Source of the DNA: Cylindrotheca closterium
Lineage: Eukaryota; Bacillariophyta; Bacillariophyceae; Bacillariales; Bacillariaceae
Direction of reading: 5' to 3'
Assembly: GCA_933822405.4 (NCBI GenBank)
Contig: CAKOGP040000001.1
Coordinates: 1,177,036-1,241,035, forward strand
Length of the DNA: 64,000 nt
The notes under the pieces were generated by a model. The model had not been told where the DNA came from. It was given only the letters and a program-made list of their open reading frames with translations, and made no database searches. Shown here in pieces: positions 20,042 through 33,452 of this stretch. The translations under genes and the position numbers were made by a program. The stretch's first letter is position 1; each line of letters opens with the position of its first letter.

Positions 20042-20632
20042 TTACTGTGACTTCGACTTGGAACGACAGTATACTCGTCCTTCTTCATCAAGTGATATTT
20101 GGAATGCTTCAGCATCCCTAGTCTGCTCGGTTGCGGTTGCGGTTTTAGCAAGTTTTCCAACAAAGCCAGCCAATCCAGTTCTCTTGATGGGAGGTCCTCG
20201 CTTGCCACTGGACAAACTATAAGTAGTGGCACATGTTGGACAAGCGACTCGTGGAAGCTCCTCCCATCCTGGATCATTCGCAATCACCTCACCCCTCCAC
20301 AAATCAAATCCACATCGTGGACAGTCTCCTTGGACCGCGTAGAAGTTTCCGTCAACATTTGCGCAAGCCATCTGCTTGCCTTCACCAAACTCCCAACCTT
20401 TGAGACCACCTTCGGCTGGCAAAGTGACACCAGTGATTTCTTGTCCTCGGCCTTGGTTCACGGCATTGATTGAATTTCCCTTTTTCTTGGAAACACCTTC
20501 CCCACTGAGTTGTTGCTTGAGATTTCCCTTGCCTGCTTTTCGTCCCATCATGACCAATTGAAAGCCTTCCACTTGGGAGGCCATAAGCTGCAAGGCTAGT
20601 AGCGCTAGAGTGAGAAATTTTGGAAGTATCAT
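20042..20632 (-). CDS. Plastid-targeted Rieske-like protein with four-cysteine (CxxC...CxxC) site
   Basis: A single 196-residue open frame. Residues 1-23 form a signal peptide ending QVEGF|QLVMMGRKAGKGN, with a phenylalanine at the cut and a basic Ser/Gly-rich stretch after it, as in diatom plastid precursors. Residues 78-150 read like a Rieske fold: VDGNFYAVQGDCPRCGFDL and VACPTCATTYSLSSGKRGPP. A normal [2Fe-2S] Rieske site is CxH...CxxH. Here the four candidate ligands are C104, C107, C131 and C134, with no histidine. The site could hold a zinc ion, a rubredoxin-type iron or an all-Cys cluster. Plant PSB33/TEF5 is a thylakoid Rieske-like protein lacking standard ligands and may be a relative, but this is a guess. 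Divergent from COQ5, with 186 bases between start codons. Confidence 0.78.
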   Translation of the reverse strand: MILPKFLTLALLALQLMASQVEGFQLVMMGRKAGKGNLKQQLSGEGVSKKKGNSINAVNQGRGQEITGVTLPAEGGLKGWEFGEGKQMACANVDGNFYAVQGDCPRCGFDLWRGEVIANDPGWEELPRVACPTCATTYSLSSGKRGPPIKRTGLAGFVGKLAKTATATEQTRDAEAFQISLDEEGRVYCRSKSKSQ

Positions 20633-20818
20633 TCTTTGTATTGCTTCAGAAAATAGCAGAGATTGTTGTTGAGGGGTGTTGTGTGGAAGTTGTTGTCAAC
20701 AGGTGGTTTGATGACGTTTCGAAAGTACTTTGAAAGACCTTTCTTCGTCACCACCATGACAATGGATGAATGAGGAGTGCGACCACAGAAAAGAAAGACG
20801 AAACGAACAACGAGAACC

Positions 20819-21766
20819 ATGCAACGTCTCTTTGCCTCACGAGTAGTTGGCAAAGCCTGCAATCGGCGGGCTGCCATGATCCATGCAAATGCTCTGCGCA
20901 GAGCATCCAGCAATGCTGGACAGGAACCTTATCTGAAAGGAGACGATACACACTTTGGCTTTGAAACCGTGGCAGTCAATGAAAAGGAAGGCAAAGTGAG
21001 AGAAGTCTTTGAGAGTGTGGCGGATTCCTATGATGTTATGAACGACTTGATGAGTGGTGGGCTTCACCGATACTGGAAGGATCACTTGCTAGATATATCT
21101 GCCGTGGCTTCCATGTCTGATGCAATTCGACAATATCCTGGAAAGGAGTTGCGGATTTTGGATGTAGCTGGAGGCACTGGTGACGTTGCATTCCGATTTG
21201 TCGATGCTGCCCAATGTATGGAGCGTTCCATATCCTCGGGCGAGGACCCAATTTCCGTGACAGTCTGCGACATCAATCCTGAAATGCTTCGAGTTGGTGA
21301 GAAACGAGCCCGAGAACGGTTTGGGTCGGATTTGATCGATACTTCCAAGGCTCTATCCTTTGTGGAAGGAAACGCTCAAAGCCTTGATTTCGAAGACAAT
21401 AGCTTTGACTTGTACACGATTGCGTTCGGCTTGAGAAACGTCACGGATGTCGACAAAGGTCTTCGCGAAGCATACCGAGTTTTGAAACCTGGTGGTCGCT
21501 TCATGTGCCTCGAGTTTTCGCAAGTCTCAGACCCCATTCTTCGACAAATATACGACACATATTCATTCAATGTGATTCCAGAGATTGGACACTTTGTTGC
21601 CAATGATCGGCCTTCCTATCAATACCTGGTGGAGAGTATTCGCAAGTTTTCCAACCAAGAAGAGTTGGTTTTTAGAATGGAAAAGGCAGGCTTTGAGCTC
21701 GCGAAATACTCGAATCTGACAGGTGGTATTGTTGCGATACATGAAGGGTGGAAGCCACTAGAATAG
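20819..21766 (+). CDS. COQ5: 2-methoxy-6-polyprenyl-1,4-benzoquinol methylase, mitochondrial (COQ5/UbiE)
   Basis: 315 residues from the ATG at 20819, a start that gives a clean mitochondrial presequence MQRLFASRVVGKACNRRAAM. The catalytic part shows FESVADSYDVMNDLMSGGLH (UbiE signature 1), the S-adenosylmethionine site LRILDVAGGTGDVAFRF, and the second UbiE signature YRVLKPGGRFMCLEFS, ending SNLTGGIVAIHEGWKP. The enzyme C-methylates the ubiquinone ring precursor in the inner membrane. The bacterial enzyme also acts in menaquinone synthesis, but the presequence favours the mitochondrial Q pathway. Length is usual for eukaryotic COQ5. An upstream in-frame ATG at 20777 would only add basic residues. 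Confidence 0.95.
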   Translation: MQRLFASRVVGKACNRRAAMIHANALRRASSNAGQEPYLKGDDTHFGFETVAVNEKEGKVREVFESVADSYDVMNDLMSGGLHRYWKDHLLDISAVASMSDAIRQYPGKELRILDVAGGTGDVAFRFVDAAQCMERSISSGEDPISVTVCDINPEMLRVGEKRARERFGSDLIDTSKALSFVEGNAQSLDFEDNSFDLYTIAFGLRNVTDVDKGLREAYRVLKPGGRFMCLEFSQVSDPILRQIYDTYSFNVIPEIGHFVANDRPSYQYLVESIRKFSNQEELVFRMEKAGFELAKYSNLTGGIVAIHEGWKPLE

Positions 21767-22081
21767 AGTAGAAATGTTGTCTTCTAACTAGGACTACATT
21801 TAGATTTCCTGTTTAAAAATGCATCCACCAACTTTGAAGGTCCGAAGACTTTGTTAGTCCTTTGCAAGACTCATACGAATCTTTTTCGCACACCGGCTTT
21901 CGACTTTGATACCTGACACACAACCAATGATCAATGGATGCATGTTTCCTTGGACCCTTTCGCTTGCTAGTTTAGCAACTCCGCGTTACCATACTTATAG
22001 ATAATAACCTTAAATACAATAGAATATACGTGTTCAAGAGAGGGTAACGCTGTATCCTTCTTCGCACAGCCTCTAGAACCA
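21767..22081. other. Intergenic stretch upstream of the ATM gene
   Basis: No supported gene or RNA. It holds the COQ5 3' end and the promoter of the kinase gene, with AT-rich sequence around 21990-22030. Confidence 0.6.
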
Positions 22082-25000
22082 ATGAAAGGACCGACTGTTG
22101 AAAGGATTGAGAAACTGGCCAACAAACTGTACAATGAAACCAAGGTCCTGGAACGACGTAATCAAGGAAAAGAACTCCTCAATCTACTAAGAAAGAAGGA
22201 AGTCCGAAGAAAGCTTGTGGCCGAATGTACGCCTGATAAAACTGGACCTGATGACCTGAGCATACCCGCCAGAAGGAGGCTTCGCTTGTCACAACTTTGG
22301 AGTGTCGTTGTAGCATCCTCTGTGAGCTCTGTCTCCAACCATCGCTCTGGAAAATCAAAGGCCAAGTTGCAACAGTTCGATGTCGACTTTCCGTATCATC
22401 TTTTGATTGCCAGCGAGGAACCGAATGGCGTTTTTGATAACGACAGTTTAGCGATACCCAAGCTAGCAAAGAAGGATGTGAATCGGTTACTCAACTATTG
22501 CCTGAATATGCTGAACGACGAAGAAGCTCTTAAATTATCTGAGACGAATTTACTTCTCATGCTACGGCAGCTTTGTTCCAAGGAAGACTACGTTGGGTAT
22601 TTCTCAAAGAGCAAGTATACCAAAGTGTTTGGAGAGATCGAAGAGCGGCTCACGCCGGCATGCGAAAAGGAGGCTCCTGCCGTTTTTAAAATTGCAGCAG
22701 AGATATTAGACGGCTTATTTCGATCATGTCGGAAGCTTGGACGACAAATGGACGAATATATCTCTGGAACGTTACACATCATTGCGGTATGGTGCAAGCA
22801 CGGCAGCGGCGAGAGAACCAAACGAAGTGGGGCTCTTGCTGATATGTACAATACTGTGGCCACGATTCTATTCACTCATCCAGACCATTCAATAGGGCCA
22901 TTGAAGCGAGCTGGGAGGCCAATTCTCAGTTGCTGCAAGAAGTGCTACGCATCATCCAACGGGATACAGAGAGATGCCTTGAACAATTACATCTTGTCAA
23001 TGCTGTAAGAATGCAATCTCTTTGGATCGAGAAATCATTTCTCTCTTTACCGCTCTGCTCACCATTTTCTTCTAGATTTGTTTCGCAAGTGGCCGGGGAC
23101 TACCAGGGAATGTTGACCGGGGACATGGGGCGTCTTGGTAAAGCCACCATGAGTGATCAGCATATCAACGATTTTCTGGATCTAGTCATGGAAGATAGCG
23201 TGCGGAATTTAATCTACGATGAAAGTCATCAAGGGAAAAGAACCATTAACCATAAATGGATCAAACCCGACCTGAAACAACAAAGGCACCTGGAAGTCGT
23301 CGCTAGGCTTCTTGCCATTGCACAGCGGAGATATCTTGCACAAGCAGAGTTAAGTCTGATGGGGGAAAGTGTAGAAGAAGGTCTAGGGAAGTATCTCAAA
23401 GTCAGGGAGGACAATTCAACAGTATGGGTCAACCCGAAACCACAAGTTGCAAAGCCATGTCCTCCAGATGTCTTTGTCGAGAGTCCGTTCGTGAAACATG
23501 TTGTCAAGAGATTGATTGCGAATTCTCAACTGGCCGCAATTGCTAAACAAAATAGTGGTAGTGAGCGAGCAACAATACAGAGCAAAGCAGATTTTAAAGT
23601 CTTGGAGTACCTTCAACAAACAGGGCATGTACCCCAGGGAACACAGGTTGGACTACTTGCCATTGTTTGTGCCTGCATCGAGATGTTTCCTGCGGGAGAT
23701 TGCTGGACATCCATGATTGGATGCGACTCCTGGCTCCGCTGTCCTTCGCCTTCTAATGAATTGCACGGCGGGGTATTGTATTTTCATCCGTCGAGCCTCA
23801 ATGATCTCCACCTCCTTGTCTCCGCCGTCGCGGACTTGCTTGAGGCTAATGGTGGACCAAGTGGAAATCAAAGTTTGCAAGGCTGGGCTATGATTGCTTT
23901 GAGCCGACTTGCAGAATCTTTTGCCGCCATACATTCAAATGCAAACTGCAAGATCAAGGAATATGATGCCATTAGTGCGACATGGAGGCGAGTTTGGAGA
24001 ACGTTGCTTCGGACAGATCTTCGTTATCATGTATACACGAAGGTTTCAACGACAGATTCATTGGGGGAGCTTGTATTGGCCCTTTTAAAAAAGATGGTCG
24101 ATATGAGATGCACTGATCCACAGATGCTACTGCAAGATGCATTTCCAGGAAAGCGGAAATCATTCATGTACGAAAATCAGCACCAACTTTGGGCTTTACC
24201 TGCCTTCGGCGATATTCAGAAAGTGACATCTATCACCGCCCTGTCGTTGATAACCTCAATATTGGCTGTTGTTGGTCTATCGAATTCTGGAAATGACATG
24301 ATCGATACATCCCTCTGTAAGACCCTGTTTCCCTCGGACGAGATGTTTTCCTTGGGACGCCGCAAGCGGCTCCTCAGCCTATCTCTGGGATGCCTTGAAG
24401 GTTGGACGTCAGGGTCCCAGCAAGAGGACATGAATTCGATGTCATTACTACGTGCGGTTCCAGCACTGACCACAATCGCGCTCGTCAATGGAACAGTAGG
24501 AAATTCAGTAAATGAGATTATGCAGTCGTTGATCTCAAAAAGCCAACAGCGATTTCAATGTGTTAGTTGCACACCAGATCAATCGTGTTTGCCGTGGACA
24601 CAGTGGTGGAAACGGACTCCGTTGGCACCTATTGAAGCCACTCTGAAATCCCTCTGGGTCGATCACAATGATCGTTTCGACAGACCGACAAATGTGTCCA
24701 ATCATTTTCGGTTGGATAGTCCATGGACCATAGCGAACAGTATATTCCAACAGATTTCGAAGCTTCAACTTTCTACATCGAATGGAGATTTCGTTCCGGA
24801 GGTGGAATCAGACGACCTTCGTAAGAGGATACTGAAGTTCTTTGAGGAACGGCTTACACCCCTTCCTCTTGAAGATGACAAGCTAGATTCGATGGACCTG
24901 GATGAAATGACAAAGGACCAACCACTTTCATTCCAAACGCTGGGAGTCAAATTGCGGATGAGTTTGCATTTGTGTTGTTCGCAAGACAAACTTTCAAAAA

Positions 25001-28000
25001 GCACCAAGCGTCTTGCAAGAGAAACTGCAACCTTCTTTTTAAACGCAAGCATGCGACTTTCCACTTCAAAGAACGGCTCACAATTCTCTGTTGTGGCTAC
25101 TGATTTGTTCCACATAGCAGAAGCGCTGTTGGAAATTTCACCTCTCGTCGAGTCATTAATGGACTCTGATCAAATGGCTGAAGTCGTAGAGCAATACAAG
25201 TCAATGCTACTGTAAGTACTGGTACATCGTTTGGTGCACTGTACAAATGCAAGCCTAACCGATTGATATTGGTCGCTGTAGCGAATACTTCAAAGCGCAT
25301 CGCGAAGGGAGCATCAGAAATGCGTTAACTGAGAAACAAGCAGCCACCAATAATGGTGATGCGGATTTCTTATCCGATGACGAGGGAGATACCTTTGTTT
25401 CCGATGGACCAGCCAGAACGAGCGCCGTATTCTCTGATGATGATGACAATGCTGATAAACCAAGGAAAAGAAAACGATGGTCTATGGATAGCCAAAGCCA
25501 GAGTCGAAAGCGACCAAATCCCCCTCAAATGACAACATTCTCGGTAGCGGTTCCTCCAAATGACGATTCTGCGAGAAAAATAGGATCAATTCTTGCCGCT
25601 TTGGATCCTTCCCCAGCCTCTTGCAAGCTCGTTTGTCAGGCTTTACTTGGGACGGAACTTGATTTTGATCCTTCTGATATTGACGGAGACATCAATCTTC
25701 GCATGGTTCCTTTCTGTTTGCACTTGGTCAGTTCAGAGAGTGCAATGTTTCATTCGAAGGCGAGGCAGCTTTGGATTGACGGAAGTACTGGAATGGAAAC
25801 AAATCCACAAGGATCTGTTGTTCAGCTACTCTCAAATATCATCGATTTCATTCGGTCTTGTGAAGTCCCTTCATCGCCAACGTGGGGGGTGGGCGCTTTT
25901 GAGTGTGGAAAAGCTGTTGAAGCAACAAAGATGGCTGGAAAGAACCTTGCCCTTTCCGAAACTGAAATGGGTCATCTCATCGACACTTTGGAGAGCGAAG
26001 ATTGCACTCGAAGCCGGCCATGGTTACGGTCGCAGCGAATTGGCTCGGCGACGAATGCTTTTCTTGCTGCAGATGATGTCTTTCACCAGAAATATGACGA
26101 TCTATTTGTGAATTCTATGAAACGCGCCCTGCAAGATTCAAGCTCTATTGTAAGAAGGAAGGCCTTTGATTCTATTGTAGTTTGTTTGGACAGGCTTGAG
26201 AAAGAACGTGTTTCTAGAGCTGTGACGAGTGTACTCCCGCCCATAACTCTCTTGGTGGATGAAGAATCTACGACGGCAGAGTTCAGCGAGTGGTACAAAA
26301 GTGTGGGAAGTCTTGCATCAGGAGTCGAGGATAACCTGACTACAGAGATACAAGACGCCTGCGAAGCAATGGAATCAGACGCTATTTTTTGCCATGCAAC
26401 AATTGCTGGCGCTACTCAGGACATCAACTATTTCCGAATGATGCTGCTCGAGATCTTGCTGATATCAACAAGGCGCCCCGACCTCGAATACACCTGTTAT
26501 CGTGCATTAGAAAAAGCAGCAATTGTGCGAGGATATAACGGTGTTGAAGCAATGATGGAATCGGAAGGCGAAGGCCTCCTCGCAAGGTTGGTTCAATCAG
26601 GCTGTGTGCACTTTCCGCTGGCGCTGACAGCACCAAATGTAATCAGACAAGCACTGGTTTGCGGTGTACAAGCATCACCAGAAGGGCTTTGCCAAATGGT
26701 ACATTTGAAGTATGATGCCGAGAACATTTTTGCAAACAGAGTTCGCCACGTTCTAGTTCCACTGGTGCTTTTTGAAATTGTTTCGAAGGACAAAAGTTTG
26801 AGTAAACACAACGAGCCTGCGGCTATCTTTGAAGCTATGCTTGAGAACGAAATCATGGTAGCCGTTTGCGAAACCTTGTCCAATGATGGGGATATAAGTG
26901 AAATATTGCCGAGGTTGTTGAAACATCATGTTCCAGATGTGTATGCTTTTCTCCAGATATTCCTTCATTCTGAGGAGTCGCCACAAAGAGAGGTTGCAGA
27001 GAGATCAACTCAAGTTCTCGACGCAATCGTTAAGAAAGTAACTGTGCAGGAACGATTGACAAGGAAGAGATCACATGTCGTTCGACGGATTTTTGAACTC
27101 TGCGGAAATCAGTTTAGTGATGATTTTGAACTCGACGTATCGCGGTGCTTTCGTGCGATGATCACAATCCTCGATGGCAATGCAGAAGAGAAGATCTTGT
27201 CTGGTGATAAATTCATGCTTGTTGGGATGAATGCTTCAGAAAACTTCATTCGTGGCTTTGTTCAACTGGATGAAGCGAATATTTCGTTACATGGGAAGAT
27301 CCTCTGGTCTGCTATCGAGTTACAATGCAAGTTTATCGAATGGCAAATGCAAGATGGCAACCTGAAAGATATCCAGCTCGGGTTTTGTGTCCATGTTTTG
27401 ACAGAAGCAATGCTCAAATCAAGTTTGGTGGAACTGCTTCCAGAAATCCTGGGTTCGCTGAGATTGCTTCTACAAGGCGCTTTAAAGTATATGGACGAAT
27501 CAAAGCTGAAAGAAGAGCTCACGCCAGTAATGCAACGGCTTATCGGAGCCTGCCTTGTTGTACATGAAACTTGTCAGCAACGGCTGCTCAAGGAGTGCCG
27601 GAAGAAGAATCAGTCTATCAAGCAATTGACTTCTCGGAGTTGTGGGCTTATGACTTTATGTGAGAAAGTGTCATCGAGTGATGCATGGGGATGGGAAGGA
27701 ACATCTGACAATTTCGAAGAGACAAACGAAAGTGACACAAGGCGCGCAATTGAGGAACATAGCCATGAATTGGACAAAGCGATATTCACTGGAATTACGA
27801 ATACATATTCAGTTCTTGAGCAAATTTTTGAAAGCGCAAGTTCACTTGAGCTTCGTTCTGAGCATTTCCTGACTACTGCGATGCCATACGGTATTTCCAC
27901 ATCGGATCTCGCAGTACTGACTCGCTTTGATAGGCGATTCTGCGCCCAGAACCTGGCACTTCAATTCGCAGGAAAACAATATTTTGATTCCGAGAAGGAG

Positions 28001-31000
28001 GCACATCGTACAGATGTATTGGTGAAGTCTCTATTATCAAAGCTGGCAGACAAACAAGCGTGGAACAAAAGTCTGGAAAACCGTGGCCACAAATTGCTGA
28101 AAGTATCCTCTTTTGTTTCTTTCGGATCTTTGAATGTCGACCAAAGACTGTTGTACGCTGGATTGGTTCAGTTTGAAAAGGAACTCCAAAACGGCAATCT
28201 CGAGGGCGTAGCGAACAAGGATCTCGAGGATGTGATCCGTGAGCTTTCGTTTGTTTGTGGCTCATTTTGTCCACGAGATATTCGGGTTGCGGCTTCTAAG
28301 TGTCTTGGAGAGATCGATTCTCGAAGACTAGCCACCCTTTGCAACGCCGAGAACGCTCATGATTCCACCGACACTCTCTTTGAAGCGTTTGAGAAAGACC
28401 AACTGCTTCTCGTCATGCAATCGAAATGTATTGAATCGCTTGGAGAGAGACTCAAAGCTTCGGATGCTTCGACGGCCTTAGTTGCAGCAGAAACTGCGTC
28501 AGCGTTGTTCTCCACCAGAGTTGGTAAGAGATGCTGGTCGCTAGCGATTGATAAGGCGGGGAATGATGTACTCAGCCCTTTCATAAGAGCCCAGAGCCGA
28601 TCAAATCGGTCAGGCAATACACTGTTGACTTCCATTGAAATACACCAATTAAAGTCAAACTTGCAGTCCTCTGAAGGAACGAGTTTATGGTGTTGGGATG
28701 CATCGTTATGGCAGTTGGGGAACACCTTCGAACATTCTTTCAGAGAATGGATTTGCTATCTTACGAGTGCCATGATATTGTGCTGTTTTCCATGCACGAA
28801 AGATGACACTGGCCCCATGCCTGAAGACTCGGAATTCTTTTGGCAGTGCCAGCGCATGAGTTTTATGGACGCAGAGTTTGCATCACGAGTATTCCAATGT
28901 CTCGTCATACGACTTCTAGACACCAAGTCTTCTGATGATATGACAGACTGCACACAGGCTCTGACGGACTCCTTTACTGCGCTCCTTTCTTGCAATGAGT
29001 CGAATTCATCGCACGTGTCTGTGCACATTGCGCAAGCACTTGGCTTGGCCATCGATACACTTCACCTACTGTGTCGGCTTTCCATACATCAGTTCTCAGC
29101 CAGCAAACATTCGCAAAACCAATCTAGACGAGACAAGAACGTATCAAGGAAGAAGTACAACGAAAATCTTAGTCCACCGGTTCAATGGCGCGGTTCACCA
29201 TTTGGGGTGATGCTAAAACTAGATGGGTTGGTTGTTGCTCGTGCGTGCATTCATTCACAGCGTTATGCATCGGGTCTTTTTTTCCTGGATCTGCACTTTG
29301 ATTCTCGATTTGGAAAAGCAGGTGCCATTCTCGAAGACATTCTTGAATCTGGAAACACTTCAAATTACATGCATGGCAGCAACATCTCTGGCGACGTATC
29401 AAGGGGGCGTGGCGAGATTTCTGCACTCCAACAGGATCACATCAAAGATTCTGCCTTGGCAGCAATGGAAGTCAAGGCGAAGTGTCTCAAAAATTTAGAT
29501 GAACAGGAATCACTCGAGGCTCTCCACATTCAGAGATCCGCTCTGAATTTCATGGAGACAGGTTCCGTTGGTGCCCATCAGAACTTTGCCGACAGCGGCG
29601 GTCCAGTAGAGACGCTTCGCCATTTGAACAACCAGAGCTTGACCCTTGGCCAACAATCAAATTTACCTCTTCAGATGTCACATTGCTTTGATGAACTTGG
29701 TTGTCACCAGGTCACACAATCTTATATCGAAGGAGTGCTTTCGAGGCATTCAAACCTTCAATCACTTGGTCAAAATAATCTTCAACAGTTGAACGAGAAA
29801 TGGTTTGAAGCAAGTTTGAGGTTGCGCCAATGGGATATGATTGATGAAGCCTTATCTGGAATGCAACCAGGAGTTTCGGAAGCCTCTACACAGCTAACAG
29901 CGTCCATCAATGAATCCATGAATGATATTTCTCTTTCCACGATCGAAGGAACGAAAGCTAGCCGTAGTCCAAGCCTTTCAAGCAACGAACACGGCTTCTT
30001 TGAGTTGCTCTCGCGGGCTATAGATTCTTTTGAAGACGAAGATACGAGATCTTGCTGCAATTTCTTGGCTCAAAGTAGGTTGTCACTACTCGACGATTTG
30101 GCGCATTCCGGATACGGTGAATCGCCTATCGTAGGGATTGCTAAAAGGATTGATAAGCTTCGGGCCATTCGAGATGTTGAATCGATCGCATCAAAAATGC
30201 AATGTCTAGAAGACATTCCAAGAATCTGGGATATTGATATCAACGAAGTGAATTCAATCAAATCACCCGGTTCCAATCGGCATATCAATCTTTTTCCAAC
30301 TGGGGATGACGATTATAGCAAGTCGATGAAGGGAATGGAAATAGACTTGCATGACTTCTCTTCGGGAATTCGGGAGATTGTACTGAAATCCCTTTGCAAG
30401 AAGCAAGGGAATTGGTCTGATCCTTTTTTGTTTGGAATAATAGCATCTCATTTGGGGAGGCTCAGTGTTAAAGCAAGGGAAGGGGGGCGGAGTAGCACTG
30501 CAGAATCAGCTCTGCAACGATTGCATGCGATTCTCAACCTTCCAGCCCTGGGAAATAACACAGCAACCAAGGAGTATTTGCATCTACAAATTCGAATCGA
30601 AGAGGCCAAGTTATCAGAAAATCGCGGCGCCTTCTCTTCCGCTATTCGAACCTCAAAGCAGGTCGTCGATTACTTGAACAGGAAAGAGCGAACGGAGGAG
30701 AATATGGACGATGAAGCGATGCGTCTTTTGACGGATGCACAAATATGCTGTGGTACATGGATGGCGAAACACAAGGTACAGCAATCAAAACTCGTTCTCG
30801 ACACTTATTTGAACTCAGGTACAAAGAGAGCAAAAACGATCTTCGAGGGTGCCGAAACCAGGGAGAATGCCGAAAGAGCAACGCATGCTTCACTTGAGTT
30901 TGGACAGATTCTCTCTAACCTATACGAGGCGCTTCATTCCCGTGTCACTTCGCTGGAGTGGAAACAGGCTAGTGCGGCACTAGTTCACCAAGAGAAAGAG

Positions 31001-33452
31001 TTCCAAAAAGCAGATAAACTACGGCAAGAGGCAGAAGCAAGAGTACACAAGGCAGGGAAAAGGCATCCAAAGTATAAAGAGTATCACAAGGATTGGGTAG
31101 AACTGCATCATTTTTGCTCTCAACAAGGCAAAGATATATCAGCAACAAAAGCTGAACGAGAACGAATCGCCACTTCGATGGAAGAGTACTTGTTGCAGTC
31201 CATCAAATCGTTCATTTCGGCGTTGTCTATTGCTGATACCGGCATGTCGTCAGACTTATCTCGTCACGTATTTCGTCTGGTCTCACTTTGGTTTTCAAGT
31301 TCTGGCGACGAAGGTGAAAACGAAAACGTCAACGAACTGATGAGAAATGGTCTTGAATCGATTCCAACTTTTCGCTTCATACCACTAACGTTCCAACTTG
31401 TATCTCGACTCGAGTCGGTCGGAGGGAAAGGAAACGGATTTCAATCGACGCTGCAACGACTCGTATTCCGAATGGCTGTGGACCATCCATACCATTTGAT
31501 CGTTCCCATCATTGCTCTATCTAATGGCAAGCGAGTTGAGAGTGGACGTCATGCTAGCGACTACCTTGAAAATGTAGGGGACAAGAAAGTCAGCGCTGCA
31601 TCCGAGATGCTTGAACGCTTGAAGAATGATGGTCCCAGTTTTGTCGCCAATATTCTAGAGTCCTACATGACCTTGACACAATCCTACATCCAGCTAGCTT
31701 ATGCCTCGACCACGCAATTTCATGATAAGAAAAAACCTACGAAAGGGATACGGTTTTCGCAAGTAGCTTCTCCGGGCGAATCAAAAAGAAAATCGGGGAT
31801 TGCAGCGTTAGATGTTTGCCTTCGCGCAGCAGAATGCCCGTGAGTGTATTGTGTTGATCTGCATCACACTGTTGCTTTTCTTGTTTTTCATTTTCGTTTT
31901 TGTTTTCGCAGTCCATGTGTCATTACTTCTCCCCCTCCTGTTCAACCGGCGGGGAACTATGGAGATGGGATAGATGATCCCATTGGTGCTGAACGAATTC
32001 ATCGCTTTGAAAGCACATTTGACATCACTGATACAGGGATCCACCGGCCCAAAATTGTAGTTTGCATTGGGACAAAGGGTGGTCAGTTCCGCCAGCTCGT
32101 AAAAGGGGTAAGATTCCTTTTCCGTTTTGTTGCACAAAAGATCATCTCATTCGCCTCACACGTGTCGGATCTCGGGTTGATGCAATAGGAGGACGATTTG
32201 CGACAGGATGCGATCATGACACAAGTCTTCAGATATGTGAATGGATTGATGATGCGTCGTGACCATACGTCCCGTCCCGGATCCCGTTCTGCCCAGCAAG
32301 GGCTACAAATGGTTACGTACAATGTGTCGCCTCTAAGTCCGATGAGTGGAGTGAGTAATTTCATCGCTGTCGCCACAATTTCCCACAGCTCCACCTTATT
32401 TCGTGTTGTGTCTTTTTTTTAGGTATTGGAGTGGGTCGAAGATACCATTCCGTTTGGAGATTATGAAGAAGACAAAAGAACGCAAAGAGGCAATAAGTCA
32501 GCCGGCGCGCATTCTAGGCTATATCCAGGAGAATGGGGAAATTCCCTGTGCCGAGTCCATCTTGGTGAATCACCACATGGGGAGAAAAGGAGAAGCTTTG
32601 ATGAGATTTGCAGAAGACACTCGCCTGTTTTCCGATTCTTTTTTACTGAAAGATTTGGCCACAATCTACAGGCTTGGCATGCCGCTAAGATGAAGTATAC
32701 TCGTTCCGTTGCAGTCGGTAGCATCGTTGGTCACATTCTTGGAATTGGAGATCGTCACTGCAAGAACATTCTTGTTCACGAAAAGACTGGTACCATTGTC
32801 CACATTGATTTTGGGTATGTGAATATATTGTGCTACTGCTGATAGTGAAACGAATGAAGTTCTGATCTAACACACGTTGACAAATGAATTCAGAATCGTT
32901 TTTGAACAAGGCAAGCTATTGACGACCCCCGAAAGGGTACCGTTCCGTCTCACGCGGAACATGGTTGATGGCATGGGCCCATCGGGTGTCGAAGGAACCT
33001 TTATCAAATCGGCGGAAGAAACGACTGCGGTCCTTCGCAAAAACTCGGATGCCTTGCTCACAATCTTGTCTGCTGTTGTGGATGATCCGCTGTACAAATG
33101 GAGTCTAAGTCCTGTAGAGGCAAGGAAACGTCAAAAGAGCGACAGCGACAAGGACGACAAGAACAGCGGTTCCTCTGGTAGACGAGGTTCTCGGGCGACC
33201 AAGAATGGCACTAGTGAAACAAGCCCATCTGAAGAAAATGGAACTATCGACAATAATAACAAAAACAACAAGGAAGAGAACAAGGCTGGTCTCAAAGCCA
33301 TTGCCAAAATCAAAGCCAAATTGCAAGGATACGAAGATTCTACTTCAGGTGAACTGCATGGCATCGAAGGTCAAGTCCAAGTGTTGGTAAATTCGGCTCG
33401 AGATGCTGACAATCTTTGTCAAATGTTTCCAGGATGGTCACCATGGATCTAG
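22082..33452 (+). CDS. ATM: ATM/Tel1-type PI3K-like protein kinase
   Basis: Seven exons: 22082..23004, 23076..25211, 25282..31839, 31912..32107, 32189..32350, 32423..32814 and 32894..33452. The introns are 70-81 nt and every junction keeps the frame, giving 3,641 residues (human ATM has 3,056). The N-terminus has an ATM/Tel1 TAN-like start (ERRNQGKELLNLLRKKEVRR). The long middle is helical repeat sequence, followed by the FAT region. The kinase domain includes CIGTKGGQFRQLVKG and EDDLRQDAIMTQVF. The catalytic loop is GIGDRHCKNIL (D3435, N3440) and the metal motif is HIDFG (D3454). The last 35 residues, ending NLCQMFPGWSPWI, are the FATC domain. ATM senses DNA double-strand breaks with the MRN complex and starts checkpoint and repair signalling. 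A low-complexity Ser/Asn/Glu insert lies between the kinase and FATC parts. The kinase core is the part split by most introns, while the first 3,200 residues have only two. Confidence 0.93.
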
